Shown here piece after piece: positions 1 to 4,892 of a stretch of 7,214 bases of DNA. The stretch covers positions 1 through 7,214 of the forward strand of contig QFPD01000097.1 in assembly GCA_003248845.1 (NCBI GenBank). Reading direction: 5' to 3'. The position numbers and the translations under genes were made by a program. The stretch's first letter is position 1, and each line of letters starts with the position of its first letter. Under the pieces are notes generated by a model. It was not told where the DNA came from. It searched no databases and was given only the letters and a program-made list of their open reading frames with translations. Origin of the DNA: Microbacterium sp. GTDB lineage: Bacteria > Actinomycetota > Actinomycetes > Actinomycetales > Microbacteriaceae.

Positions 1-105
1 GCGAAGGGCAAGCGCGAGTACGAGAAGCGCCAGACCATCCGCGAGCGCGAGGACAAGCGCGAAGCGGAGCGTGCGATGCGCAGCCGAAACCGCCTCGGCG
101 ACTGA
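1..105 (+). CDS. smpB: SsrA-binding protein SmpB, C-terminal tail (5' end outside window)
   Basis: SmpB binds tmRNA and brings it into the A site of stalled ribosomes for trans-translation. Only the last 34 codons are present, open from base 1 to a TGA at 103-105. The peptide is very basic and charged (KGKREYEKRQ, then IREREDKREAERAMRSRN) and matches the SmpB tail, which forms a helix in the empty mRNA channel; the family pattern is GKKxYDKRxxxxxRDxxRE. The tmRNA gene begins 764 bases downstream on the same strand, which strongly supports the call. The gene ends 13 bases before the stop codon of the convergent SIMPL gene, and I see no terminator hairpin in that gap. The beta-barrel domain lies upstream of the window and cannot be judged. 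Confidence 0.9.
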   Translation, partial: AKGKREYEKRQTIREREDKREAERAMRSRNRLGD

Positions 106-118
106 CCCTCCGACGGCA

Positions 119-784
119 TCACGCCGCGCTGAAGCGCGCCTCCACGGCGGCAGTGACGACGATGTCGTCGGGGCGGAAGTCGACGGCAGCGGGGGGTGCG
201 GCATCCATCGCCATCGCGGCGCGCGCGAACATGCGTGGCGCGGGAGCTTCGGGCGCGCCGCCGTTCAGCAGCCCGAGATCGGCGATCTGCACAGGCGTGA
301 CCTGCGTCAGTCCGATCGCGCTGGCATAGGCGGTCGCGCGCTCGACGGCGGCGGCGACCGCGTCAGTGGCGACGTCTCGTTCGACACGGGCGCGCGTCTC
401 GGGCGAGAGTTGCCAGTCGACGACCCCGACCTGCAATCCTTCCGTCGCGGCGATCTGATTGAGCCAATCGGACAAGGCGAGGACGTCCGTGAACGTCGCG
501 GTGAGCTCCACCGAGGCGTGGTGCACGGGGTCGAGCTGTCGGCCGTCGCTGTTCCACGGACGGTCGGCCCAGACCGACACGCGCTGACTCGACCAGTCCG
601 CGATGCCGCCCGCTGCTTTCCGGGCGGCGAGGTCCGCGCGAACGGGCTCGGCGAGGGCGGCGATCCGCTCGACCACGGCGCCGCGTTCGGCACCGTCGGC
701 CGCGGCGCTCACGTGCGCGACGGCCCGCTCGGGGGCGACCCGGGTCTGGCTCTCGCCGCGGACGGTGATGATGACATCGCTCAT
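119..784 (-). CDS. SIMPL domain (DUF541 / YggE-like) protein, short cytoplasmic form
   Basis: A 221-residue protein starting MSDVIITVRGESQ. The pattern fits the SIMPL/DUF541 family: an N-terminal strand with a VxGExxxxVxPDxA-like opening (VRGESQTRVAPERAVAHV), a central region with SVELTATFTDVLALSDWLNQIAA, an alternating helix around residues 130-165 with repeated alanines and ATAYASAIGL, and a final strand DIVVTAAVEARF. Family members include Brucella BP26 and E. coli YggE, linked loosely to stress and oxidative damage; no enzymatic reaction is established. Most known members carry a signal peptide, but this one has none, so a cytoplasmic location is inferred. The ATG at 784 is chosen because family similarity begins there; reading further upstream adds only basic, low-complexity residues and crosses the ssrA promoter region. 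There is no Shine-Dalgarno sequence, and TACAGT ends 7 bases before ATG, so the mRNA may be leaderless. Confidence 0.8.
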   Translation of the reverse strand: MSDVIITVRGESQTRVAPERAVAHVSAAADGAERGAVVERIAALAEPVRADLAARKAAGGIADWSSQRVSVWADRPWNSDGRQLDPVHHASVELTATFTDVLALSDWLNQIAATEGLQVGVVDWQLSPETRARVERDVATDAVAAAVERATAYASAIGLTQVTPVQIADLGLLNGGAPEAPAPRMFARAAMAMDAAPPAAVDFRPDDIVVTAAVEARFSAA

Positions 785-791
785 GGGATAG

Positions 792-797
792 ACTGTA
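792..797 (-). promoter_or_regulatory. Candidate -10 box of the SIMPL gene (leaderless start)
   Basis: TACAGT on the minus strand is separated by 7 bases (CTATCCC) from the ATG at 784. That distance would put the transcription start at or next to the A of the start codon. No -35 consensus is visible at 16-18 bases. This is inference from spacing and from the absence of a ribosome-binding site. Confidence 0.4.
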
Positions 798-802
798 ACG
801 CT

Positions 803-820
803 CGGATGCCTCGGCATCCG
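803..820. repeat. 18-bp perfect palindrome between the divergent SIMPL and ssrA genes
   Basis: The sequence CGGATGCC-TC-GGCATCCG has two perfect 8-base arms around a 2-base centre. It sits between the minus-strand TACAGT (792-797) and the plus-strand TACAAT (824-829), almost symmetrically, where both -35 regions would fall. It could be an operator or activator site. It could also be a chance product of the abundant hexamer GGATGC/GCATCC, which makes up most of each arm. Confidence 0.5.
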
Positions 821-823
821 CCA

Positions 824-829
824 TACAAT
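824..829 (+). promoter_or_regulatory. Candidate -10 box of ssrA
   Basis: TACAAT differs from the TATAAT consensus by one base and is the best -10 match before the tmRNA. It would start transcription near 836, giving a leader of about 34 bases before the mature 5' end at 870, to be removed by RNase P. No TTGACA-like box is present at 16-18 bases; the upstream palindrome occupies that position. Confidence 0.45.
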
Positions 830-869
830 TCCACAGCGTGACAGTGGCTCACCCTGCCGCACGGCGCAC

Positions 870-1238
870 GGGGCTGATCGGTTTCGACAGCGCCTGTGAA
901 GCTGCGGGAAGCGGGCCGAGGATGCAGGGTTATCTCGTAAACGACCTCTGCGAACCAATAGTTGCCGATGCAAAGCGCAACGACTTCGCCCTCGCTGCCT
1001 AAGCGAGCCTGAAGTCCGTCAGACCGTAGGCGATCCCGCTACGGACCCTGGCGTCATCTAGGGATCTTGCTGTGCGACGGGGTCTCGACGTTGCACGGGA
1101 CTCTTCTGAGACTGGGCTTGTCGACTTAGGTGTCTGTGACAAAGGTCGAAGCCAAGCAGAACGTCTTCACAGACTGCGCCCGGAGAAGACGCAGTATCTC
1201 AGCGTTGGACGGGGGTTCGATTCCCCCCAGCTCCACCA
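870..1238 (+). ncRNA. ssrA: Transfer-messenger RNA (tmRNA, SsrA)
   Basis: tmRNA rescues ribosomes stalled on broken messages: it is charged with alanine, adds a degradation tag and supplies a stop codon. The 5' end GGGGCTGATCGGTTTCGAC is the conserved tmRNA start with its D-loop. The 3' end has a T arm (GGGGG TTCGATT CCCCC region, about 1211-1227) and an encoded CCA at 1236-1238. The acceptor stem pairs 870-876 with 1228-1234 over 7 base pairs including one G-U (872-1232), and A1235 is the discriminator. Inside lies a 12-codon tag frame (964-1002). The length of 369 bases is usual for a one-piece actinobacterial tmRNA. SmpB, its protein partner, is encoded just upstream. Open frames across this stretch are shadows. 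Confidence 0.97.
964..1002 (+). other. tmRNA proteolysis tag reading frame
   Basis: The resume codon is GCC at 964, preceded by AATAGTT, which resembles the conserved TAGTC before the resume codon in other tmRNAs. The frame encodes ADAKRNDFALAA and ends at TAA (1000-1002). The tag added to stalled proteins would be A (from the charged tmRNA) plus these 12 residues. The final ALAA is the conserved signal read by ClpXP-type proteases. TAA is notable in a genome whose visible protein genes all end in TGA. Confidence 0.93.
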
Positions 1239-1252
1239 GCCGCTGTCACGTG

Positions 1253-1304
1253 GAACGCCGAAGGCCGGCCCCGCTCTCACGAGCCGGGCCGGCCTTCGGC
1301 GTTC
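1253..1304. terminator. Terminator hairpin shared by ssrA and the convergent lipoprotein gene
   Basis: A perfect 19-base-pair stem pairs 1253-1271 (starts GAACGCCGAAGG) with 1286-1304. Inside it, after a C-C mismatch, 1273-1276 pairs with 1281-1284 around the loop TCAC. It starts 14 bases after the tmRNA CCA end and lies 12 bases beyond the lipoprotein stop codon, so it can serve both directions. No T run follows on either strand, which is common for actinobacterial terminators. Confidence 0.85.
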
Positions 1305-1315
1305 TGCCCGCAGCC

Positions 1316-1888
1316 TCAGTTCGGGCGCTGGATGAGCAGAAGGTTCTGCTTCGTGTCCGAGAGGGTCACCCAGCCGTCACCGAACTCGTACGTCATGCCG
1401 TAACCGTTCTCGTCGACCGTGGGGGCCTGCGAGGCATCCTGCGTCAGGTAGACGTAGTCGCCTTCGCTCTCTCGCTTCCAGCCCTCCTGTTCGAGGGCGT
1501 TCTGGATCTTGGTGGCCTGGTCGCCCGTCAGCGGTGCCCAGCCGAAGAGCAGCAGGTTGCCCGACGGCTTGGTGAAGTCGGCCCACGTGCACTGCAGGCC
1601 GTCGTCGAGCGTGACGCCTCCGGCGGCGAACGGTGTCTCTTTGAAGCTCCAGCCCTTCGCGACGAGCTGCTCGTGCACGTCGGCGACGACGATCGAGTCG
1701 CACGTCGCGTCGACGCCCCCGGCGTCCGGGCTCGACGTCGCGTCGGGCTCGGAGGTCGGAGCCGTGGTCGGGGCGTCCGTGCCGACGGTGGCGGTGGGTG
1801 CGGGGGCCTCCGAGCCGGCGCCGCACCCCGTCAGGAGGAGCGCGGCGAGGCCGACGGCGGCGAGGGAGGCGAAGCTGCGGGGGGTCAT
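1316..1888 (-). CDS. Small secreted lipoprotein of unknown function
   Basis: A 190-residue protein with a typical lipoprotein signal: M-T-P-R-S, a hydrophobic stretch over residues 7-19, then the lipobox L19-T20-G21-C22. Cleavage before C22 and lipid anchoring to the outer face of the membrane are predicted. Residues 23-58 are a flexible linker rich in Pro, Thr, Ala, Ser and Asp. The folded part (about 60-190) has two cysteines, C63 and C100 (QCTW), likely a disulfide pair, and many aromatic residues; it ends LLLIQRPN. I do not recognise a defined family; the layout resembles small actinobacterial lipoproteins of the DUF3558 kind, but that is only an impression. The start codon overlaps the stop codon of the upstream phosphatase gene (ATGA, 1885-1888), and GGAGAA at 1895-1900 lies 6 bases before ATG, so the two are probably co-transcribed and coupled. 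A functional link to the phosphatase is not evident. Confidence 0.85.
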   Translation of the reverse strand: MTPRSFASLAAVGLAALLLTGCGAGSEAPAPTATVGTDAPTTAPTSEPDATSSPDAGGVDATCDSIVVADVHEQLVAKGWSFKETPFAAGGVTLDDGLQCTWADFTKPSGNLLLFGWAPLTGDQATKIQNALEQEGWKRESEGDYVYLTQDASQAPTVDENGYGMTYEFGDGWVTLSDTKQNLLLIQRPN

Positions 1889-2727
1889 CGATCGTTCTCC
1901 GTGGGGGTGTTCAGCAGGGTGAGGAAGTCGTCGTGGAGCAGTCCGTTCGTCGCAAGGGACGACCGGGAGGCGATGCTGTCGGTCCCGTCGATGTCGGTGA
2001 AGCGGCCGCCGGCCTCGGTGATGATCGGGACCAGCGCGGCGATGTCGTACTCCTTGACACCGAACTCGGCGACGAACTCGAGCCGTCCCTCGGCGAGGAG
2101 CATGTACGGCCACGTGTCTCCGTAACCGCGGTCGCGCCACACGGCACGGCTGAGGCGGAGCAGGTCGTGGGAACGGCCGACCTCGTCCCACTGCGCGAGC
2201 GACTGGAAGCTGACGCTCGAGTCGGCGACCGTGGCGACGCTCGAGACGGCGAGACGCTTCGGATCCCCGCCGGGAACGTTCGTCCAGGCGCCGAGGCCCG
2301 TGGCCGCCCACCAGCGCCGCCCGAGCGCGGGCTGGCTCGCGACGCCTACGCGAGGGACACCGTCGACCGCGAGGGCGATCAGGCTCGTCCACATCGGGAT
2401 GCCCTTGAGGTAGTTCGCGGTCCCGTCGATCGGGTCGATGATCCACTGCCGGGACGTTGTGCCGCTCGTGCCGAATTCCTCGCCCAGAACGCCGTCTGCG
2501 GGCCGCTCGGAGGCGAGGATGCCGCGGATCGCCCGCTCGGTCGCGAGGTCCGCTTCGGTCACCGGCGAGGCATCCGACTTCGTCTGCACGTCGAGATCGG
2601 CCGCGTCGAAGCGCGACATGGCGACGGCATCGGCCGCGTCGGCCAGCCGCAGCGCGAGGTCGAGGTCTGCGGCGAGGTCGCCCTCGAAGGGCGCACTCCA
2701 GGAGGGGGCGTGTGCGGGGGAGGTCAC
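1885..2727 (-). CDS. hisN: Inositol-monophosphatase-family phosphatase, probably histidinol-phosphatase
   Basis: A 280-residue Mg2+-dependent phosphatase of the IMPase/FIG fold. Visible motifs: GEEFG with the metal-binding E83; WIIDPIDGTANY with D98 and D101 (family signature DPxDGT, residues 98-103); and near the C-terminus EYDIAALVPIITEAGG with D228, corresponding to the family's WDxAAxxxIxxEAGG. Having EYD rather than WD, and the overall sequence, fit the actinobacterial HisN branch, which removes phosphate from L-histidinol phosphate in histidine synthesis. Inositol-1-phosphate or another sugar phosphate as substrate cannot be excluded, and no other his gene is in view. The GTG at 2727 is chosen because it leaves about 14 residues before the conserved first helix (LAADLDLALRLADAADAVA). 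The next ATG, at residue 37, would cut that helix. The purine run GAAGGG touches the GTG, too close for a Shine-Dalgarno, and TATCCT precedes it, suggesting a leaderless start. Confidence 0.8.
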   Translation of the reverse strand: MTSPAHAPSWSAPFEGDLAADLDLALRLADAADAVAMSRFDAADLDVQTKSDASPVTEADLATERAIRGILASERPADGVLGEEFGTSGTTSRQWIIDPIDGTANYLKGIPMWTSLIALAVDGVPRVGVASQPALGRRWWAATGLGAWTNVPGGDPKRLAVSSVATVADSSVSFQSLAQWDEVGRSHDLLRLSRAVWRDRGYGDTWPYMLLAEGRLEFVAEFGVKEYDIAALVPIITEAGGRFTDIDGTDSIASRSSLATNGLLHDDFLTLLNTPTENDR

Positions 2728-2733
2728 CCCTTC

Positions 2734-2739
2734 AGGATA
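2734..2739 (-). promoter_or_regulatory. Candidate -10 box of the hisN-like gene (leaderless start)
   Basis: TATCCT on the minus strand is followed by 6 bases (GAAGGG) and then the GTG start at 2727. Transcription would begin at or near the G of GTG. No clear -35 box is seen. The inference depends on GTG being the true start. Confidence 0.4.
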
Positions 2740-2842
2740 CGGGGGCGTGCATGCTCGATTCGCGATGTGCCGCATCGTGATGGTAACGTTGACGCTCGGT
2801 TCGCCCCTCCGGTTCTCGATCGGAATCGGGCGGACACGGAAC

Positions 2843-2915
2843 GCACCTCTAGCTCAATCGGCAGAGCAACTGACTCTTAATCAGTGGGTTCTGGGTTCGA
2901 GTCCCAGGGGGTGCA
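2843..2915 (+). tRNA. tRNA-Lys (anticodon CTT)
   Basis: A full cloverleaf of 73 bases. The acceptor stem is 2843-2849 with 2908-2914 (GCACCTC/GGGGTGC, one T-G pair), and A2915 is the discriminator. The D loop carries AGCTCAATCGGCAGAGC. The anticodon stem is ACTGA/TCAGT with the loop CTCTTAA, giving the anticodon CTT at 2876-2878, which reads AAG, the main lysine codon in high-GC genomes. The T arm is CTGGG TTCGAGT CCCAG (2891-2907). CCA is not encoded (ACCG follows) and must be added after transcription. TTGACG at 2789-2794 and TAACGT at 2784-2789 are possible promoter elements upstream, but neither has a good partner at normal spacing. No duplicate of the 3' end is seen in the window, so there is no sign of an integrated element here. 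Confidence 0.97.
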
Positions 2916-2920
2916 CCGCT

Positions 2921-2956
2921 CACGAACGGCCCCGGATCTTTCCGGGGCCGTTCGTG
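2921..2956 (+). terminator. Terminator hairpin after tRNA-Lys
   Basis: A perfect 16-base-pair stem pairs 2921-2936 (CACGAACGGCCCCGGA) with 2941-2956 around the loop TCTT, followed by TTTG. It begins 6 bases after the tRNA. This strong GC-rich hairpin with a short T run fits an intrinsic terminator for the tRNA transcript. Confidence 0.88.
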
Positions 2957-2982
2957 TTTGCGGCGAGCGGATTCGCAGACGC

Positions 2983-3027
2983 ACAACGGATTCGGATGCC
3001 ACGGGTCGCGGCATCCGAATCCGTTGT
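2983..3027. terminator. Second hairpin, likely terminator of the convergent marR-MFS operon
   Basis: A perfect 18-base-pair stem pairs 2983-3000 (ACAACGGATTCGGATGCC) with 3010-3027 around a 9-base loop. It lies 34 bases beyond the stop codon of the MFS gene on the minus strand, so it most likely ends that transcript. It may also back up the tRNA terminator in the other direction. No T run follows on either strand. Confidence 0.75.
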
Positions 3028-3061
3028 CGTCGTGCGATTCCGGTCGCGTTCGAAGGGCGGC

Positions 3062-4300
3062 TCAGGCGGCATCGCCGATGAGCACGGACTCCGCCTCCTC
3101 GGCGGCATCCGCCTCGTGCTCGTCGATGCGCTTCAGCGCGGGGCGTCCGAGGAGGATCACGAGGGCGGAGAGCACGACGGATGCCGCGGCGAACCAGAAC
3201 GGCACCGACGCGTTGAACGCGTGCCAGAGCGCCGCGGCGATCGGGGGAGCGGCCGCTCCGCCGAGGAAGCGCACCGCCGAGTAGGCTGACGACGCGACCG
3301 AGCGCGGCAGATCGGTGGCCTCCATGACCGACTCGGTGAGGATCGTGTTCATGAGGCCGAGGAGCAGGCCGCCCACGATGATGCAGGTCACGAGGGCCGC
3401 CGGTGACCCGACGACGAGACCGGCCACGACGAGGTCGATCGCAAGCAGGGGCAGGACGAGGAGCATCGCCGTGCTGCGCTTCATTCCGCGCAGCAGGAGC
3501 GGTGCCACCCATACGCTCGTGACGGCGAGAGCGACGCCCCAGCCGAAGAACGTGAGCCCGATGCCCATCGCGCCGAATCCGAGTGGGAACGGAGAGAACG
3601 CGAGCAGCACAAAGAAGCCGATGTTGTAGAACAGCGCGGCGATCGCGAGCACTGCGAGGGCCGGGCGGCCGAGGGCCTTGAAGGGCGCCGACAGGGGGAT
3701 CGGCTCGCGTTTCTCGCCGTTCGAGCGCACGAGCACAGACACCGCGATGAAGCCGATCGCCATAAGAGCCACGACGCCGAAGAACGGCCCGCGCCAGCTG
3801 ATCTCGCCGAGGATGCCGCCGAGGAGCGGCCCGATCGCGATGCCGAGGCCGAGGGCCGCCTCGTAGAGGATGATCGCGGCGGCAGATCCACCCGACGCGG
3901 CGCCGACGATGGTCGCGAGCGCCGTCGAGATGAACAGGGCATTGCCGAGGCCCCATCCCGCGCGGAAGCCGATGACGGCGTCGACGCTGCCGGAGAGGGC
4001 GCACAGGAGGGCGAACACGACGATGAGGCCGAGACCTGTCAAGAGCGTCGCCTTGGTGCCTATGCGCGAGGAGATCCAGCTCGTGAAGAGCATCGCGAGA
4101 CCCGTGACGACGAGGTAGCTCGTGAAGAGCAGCTCCGTCTCCACGGGGCTCGCCTCGAGCGACTCGGCGATGGCTGGGAGGATCGGGTCGACGAGCCCGA
4201 TCCCCATGAAGGCGATGACGCACGCGAACGCGACAGCCCACACCTGCGCCGGCTGACGCCACACGCTGACCTTCTCGGCGTGGACGGCGACGCCGCTCAT
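3062..4300 (-). CDS. MFS efflux transporter (DHA1-like drug/proton antiporter)
   Basis: A 412-residue membrane protein with about 12 hydrophobic helices, the usual size for this group. Helix 1 (about 20-37) is followed by DPILPAIA (38-45), typical of DHA1 drug:H+ antiporters. The helix 5 antiporter motif C is present as GLGIAIGPLLGG (151-162). Motif A between helices 2 and 3 (SWISSRIGTK, 74-83) keeps Arg79, Gly81 and Lys83 but has Ser78 where the usual Asp stands. A central cytoplasmic loop (about 191-211, RSNGEKREP) divides the two halves, and the C-terminal tail is acidic (DEHEADAAEEAE). It probably exports a small toxic compound using the proton gradient; the substrate cannot be read from the sequence. 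The ATG at 4300 overlaps the marR stop codon (ATGA, 4297-4300), and GGAGG at 4308-4312 lies 7 bases before it, so marR and this gene form one coupled operon, probably controlled by that MarR. Confidence 0.87.
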   Translation of the reverse strand: MSGVAVHAEKVSVWRQPAQVWAVAFACVIAFMGIGLVDPILPAIAESLEASPVETELLFTSYLVVTGLAMLFTSWISSRIGTKATLLTGLGLIVVFALLCALSGSVDAVIGFRAGWGLGNALFISTALATIVGAASGGSAAAIILYEAALGLGIAIGPLLGGILGEISWRGPFFGVVALMAIGFIAVSVLVRSNGEKREPIPLSAPFKALGRPALAVLAIAALFYNIGFFVLLAFSPFPLGFGAMGIGLTFFGWGVALAVTSVWVAPLLLRGMKRSTAMLLVLPLLAIDLVVAGLVVGSPAALVTCIIVGGLLLGLMNTILTESVMEATDLPRSVASSAYSAVRFLGGAAAPPIAAALWHAFNASVPFWFAAASVVLSALVILLGRPALKRIDEHEADAAEEAESVLIGDAA

Positions 4301-4740
4301 CGGGTCGCCTCCAGGGCGGGCGCGTCGAGACGCGTGCGCGACTCGACGATGTCGGCGGCGCGGCGGATGGCGGCCCACTCGTCGTCGTCGAGGTCCGCGA
4401 ACCGCGGCGCAAGCGCTTCGCCGAGGACGCGCATCCAGTCGTCGAGGGCGGCGAGCCCGGCATCCGTCACGGTGACGACGGTCGCGCGCGAGTCGTTCGC
4501 ATCCGTGCTCCGCTCGAGCAGGCCCGCTTCGGTCATCTGAGCGACGAGGCGCGTCATTCCCGGTTGCGTGACGCGGCTGAGAGCGGCGAGGTCGCCGATG
4601 CGCTGGGGTCCGTACTCTCGCAGGAGCGTGATCGTCCGCCACTGCGCAGCGGGCGCTTCGTTCCGGGTCTCGAGCGACGCGACGCGGGTGAGGGCGTGCG
4701 CGCCGGTGACGAGCCGGAGGATGTCTCGGTCGTGTTGCAT
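4297..4740 (-). CDS. MarR-family transcriptional regulator
   Basis: A 147-residue winged-helix protein of normal MarR length. The helix-turn-helix spans about residues 46-76 (RIGDLAALSRVTQPGMTRLV then AQMTEAGLLER), with TQPGMTRLV as the recognition helix. The wing follows at 77-92, with the conserved D83-x-R85 pair in DSRATVVTVTDAG. The N- and C-terminal helices (about 5-25 and 97-140) should form the dimer interface. MarR proteins usually repress their own operon and release DNA on binding a phenolic or other ligand. The adjacent co-transcribed MFS exporter fits this. A near-palindrome covers the -10 region just upstream. The ATG at 4740 has no Shine-Dalgarno, and TATACT ends 6 bases before it, so the mRNA is probably leaderless. 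An upstream extension is unlikely because it would cross the operator. Confidence 0.92.
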   Translation of the reverse strand: MQHDRDILRLVTGAHALTRVASLETRNEAPAAQWRTITLLREYGPQRIGDLAALSRVTQPGMTRLVAQMTEAGLLERSTDANDSRATVVTVTDAGLAALDDWMRVLGEALAPRFADLDDDEWAAIRRAADIVESRTRLDAPALEATR

Positions 4741-4746
4741 ACCAAA

Positions 4747-4752
4747 AGTATA
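4747..4752 (-). promoter_or_regulatory. -10 box of the marR-MFS operon (leaderless start)
   Basis: TATACT on the minus strand is a strong -10 match and is followed by 6 bases (TTTGGT) and the ATG at 4740, placing the transcription start at the start codon. A -35 consensus is not evident at 17 bases. It lies in an AT-rich island that stands out from the GC-rich surroundings. Confidence 0.6.
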
Positions 4753-4767
4753 TACCTATGGTATTTA
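4749..4767. promoter_or_regulatory. Probable MarR operator palindrome
   Basis: A near-palindrome centred on 4758: ATACC (4752-4756), TAT, GGTAT (4760-4764), extended on both sides by two more pairs (4749-4750 with 4766-4767) after one T-T mismatch, so 7 of 8 half-site positions pair. It overlaps the marR -10 box, the usual place for autorepression. ATTTAAAT, a perfect 8-base palindrome, follows directly at 4763-4770. The assignment to this MarR is inferred from position. Confidence 0.6.
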
Positions 4768-4780
4768 AATGCGAGTTACC

Positions 4781-4864
4781 GAATCGTGATGACTCCAGGC
4801 GTGCCGTATTTGACATGGATGCCGGACCTGAACAGACTCTCATTATCTGAATCACGTTTCAGGT
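4781..4864. promoter_or_regulatory. Upstream control region of the liv-like operon with inverted repeats
   Basis: This region holds a perfect TTGACA (4810-4815) and -10-like CATTAT/TTATCT (4841-4848), but the gap of about 25 bases is too long for a standard sigma-A promoter, so the exact promoter is unresolved. Two inverted repeats are present. GAATCGTGAT (4781-4790) matches ATCACGTTTC (4851-4860) in 9 of 10 positions. ACCTGAA (4826-4832) matches TTCAGGT (4858-4864) exactly, with a further CTGAA copy at 4847-4851. They could be regulator sites around the promoter; the function is inferred only from position. Confidence 0.35.
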
Positions 4865-4879
4865 ATCCCTTCCAATGGT

Positions 4880-4885
4880 GAAAGG
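4880..4885 (+). promoter_or_regulatory. Ribosome-binding site that decides the start of the solute-binding protein gene
   Basis: GAAAGG lies 7 bases before the ATG at 4893, a normal distance. The in-frame ATG at 4875 has only a weak AGG 11 bases away, and starting there would add MVKGTH before the signal peptide. The downstream ATG is therefore preferred. Confidence 0.7.
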
Positions 4886-4892
4886 CACGCAC

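Noticed and set aside
71..841. Plus-strand open frame of 256 codons opposite the SIMPL gene
   Set aside because: It is low-complexity (Gly, Arg, Asp), has no recognisable domain, and runs antisense to a gene with clear family features. High GC content makes such frames common.
1130..2125. Plus-strand frame of 331 codons starting inside tmRNA
   Set aside because: It begins in a structured RNA gene and runs through its terminator and antisense to the lipoprotein gene; its composition is that of a shadow frame.
2784..2794. TAACGT/TTGACG as the promoter of tRNA-Lys
   Set aside because: Neither element has a convincing partner box at 16-18 bases, so I did not list it as a promoter.
1798..2880. 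Plus-strand frame of 360 codons antisense to the hisN-like gene
   Set aside because: It runs into the tRNA-Lys gene, shows no domain, and mirrors the phosphatase codons.
2843..2915. tRNA-Lys as an attachment site for an integrated element
   Set aside because: No integrase gene and no second copy of the tRNA 3' end are present in the window; the neighbours look like ordinary chromosomal genes.
2877..4463. Arg/Pro-rich minus-strand frame of 528 codons in another frame of the MFS gene
   Set aside because: It runs through the tRNA terminator and the MFS gene and has the Arg/Pro/Ala bias of an out-of-frame reading.
4875..4892. Earlier ATG (4875) as start of the solute-binding protein
   Set aside because: The ribosome-binding site GAAAGG is correctly spaced for the ATG at 4893, which also gives a cleaner lipoprotein signal peptide.
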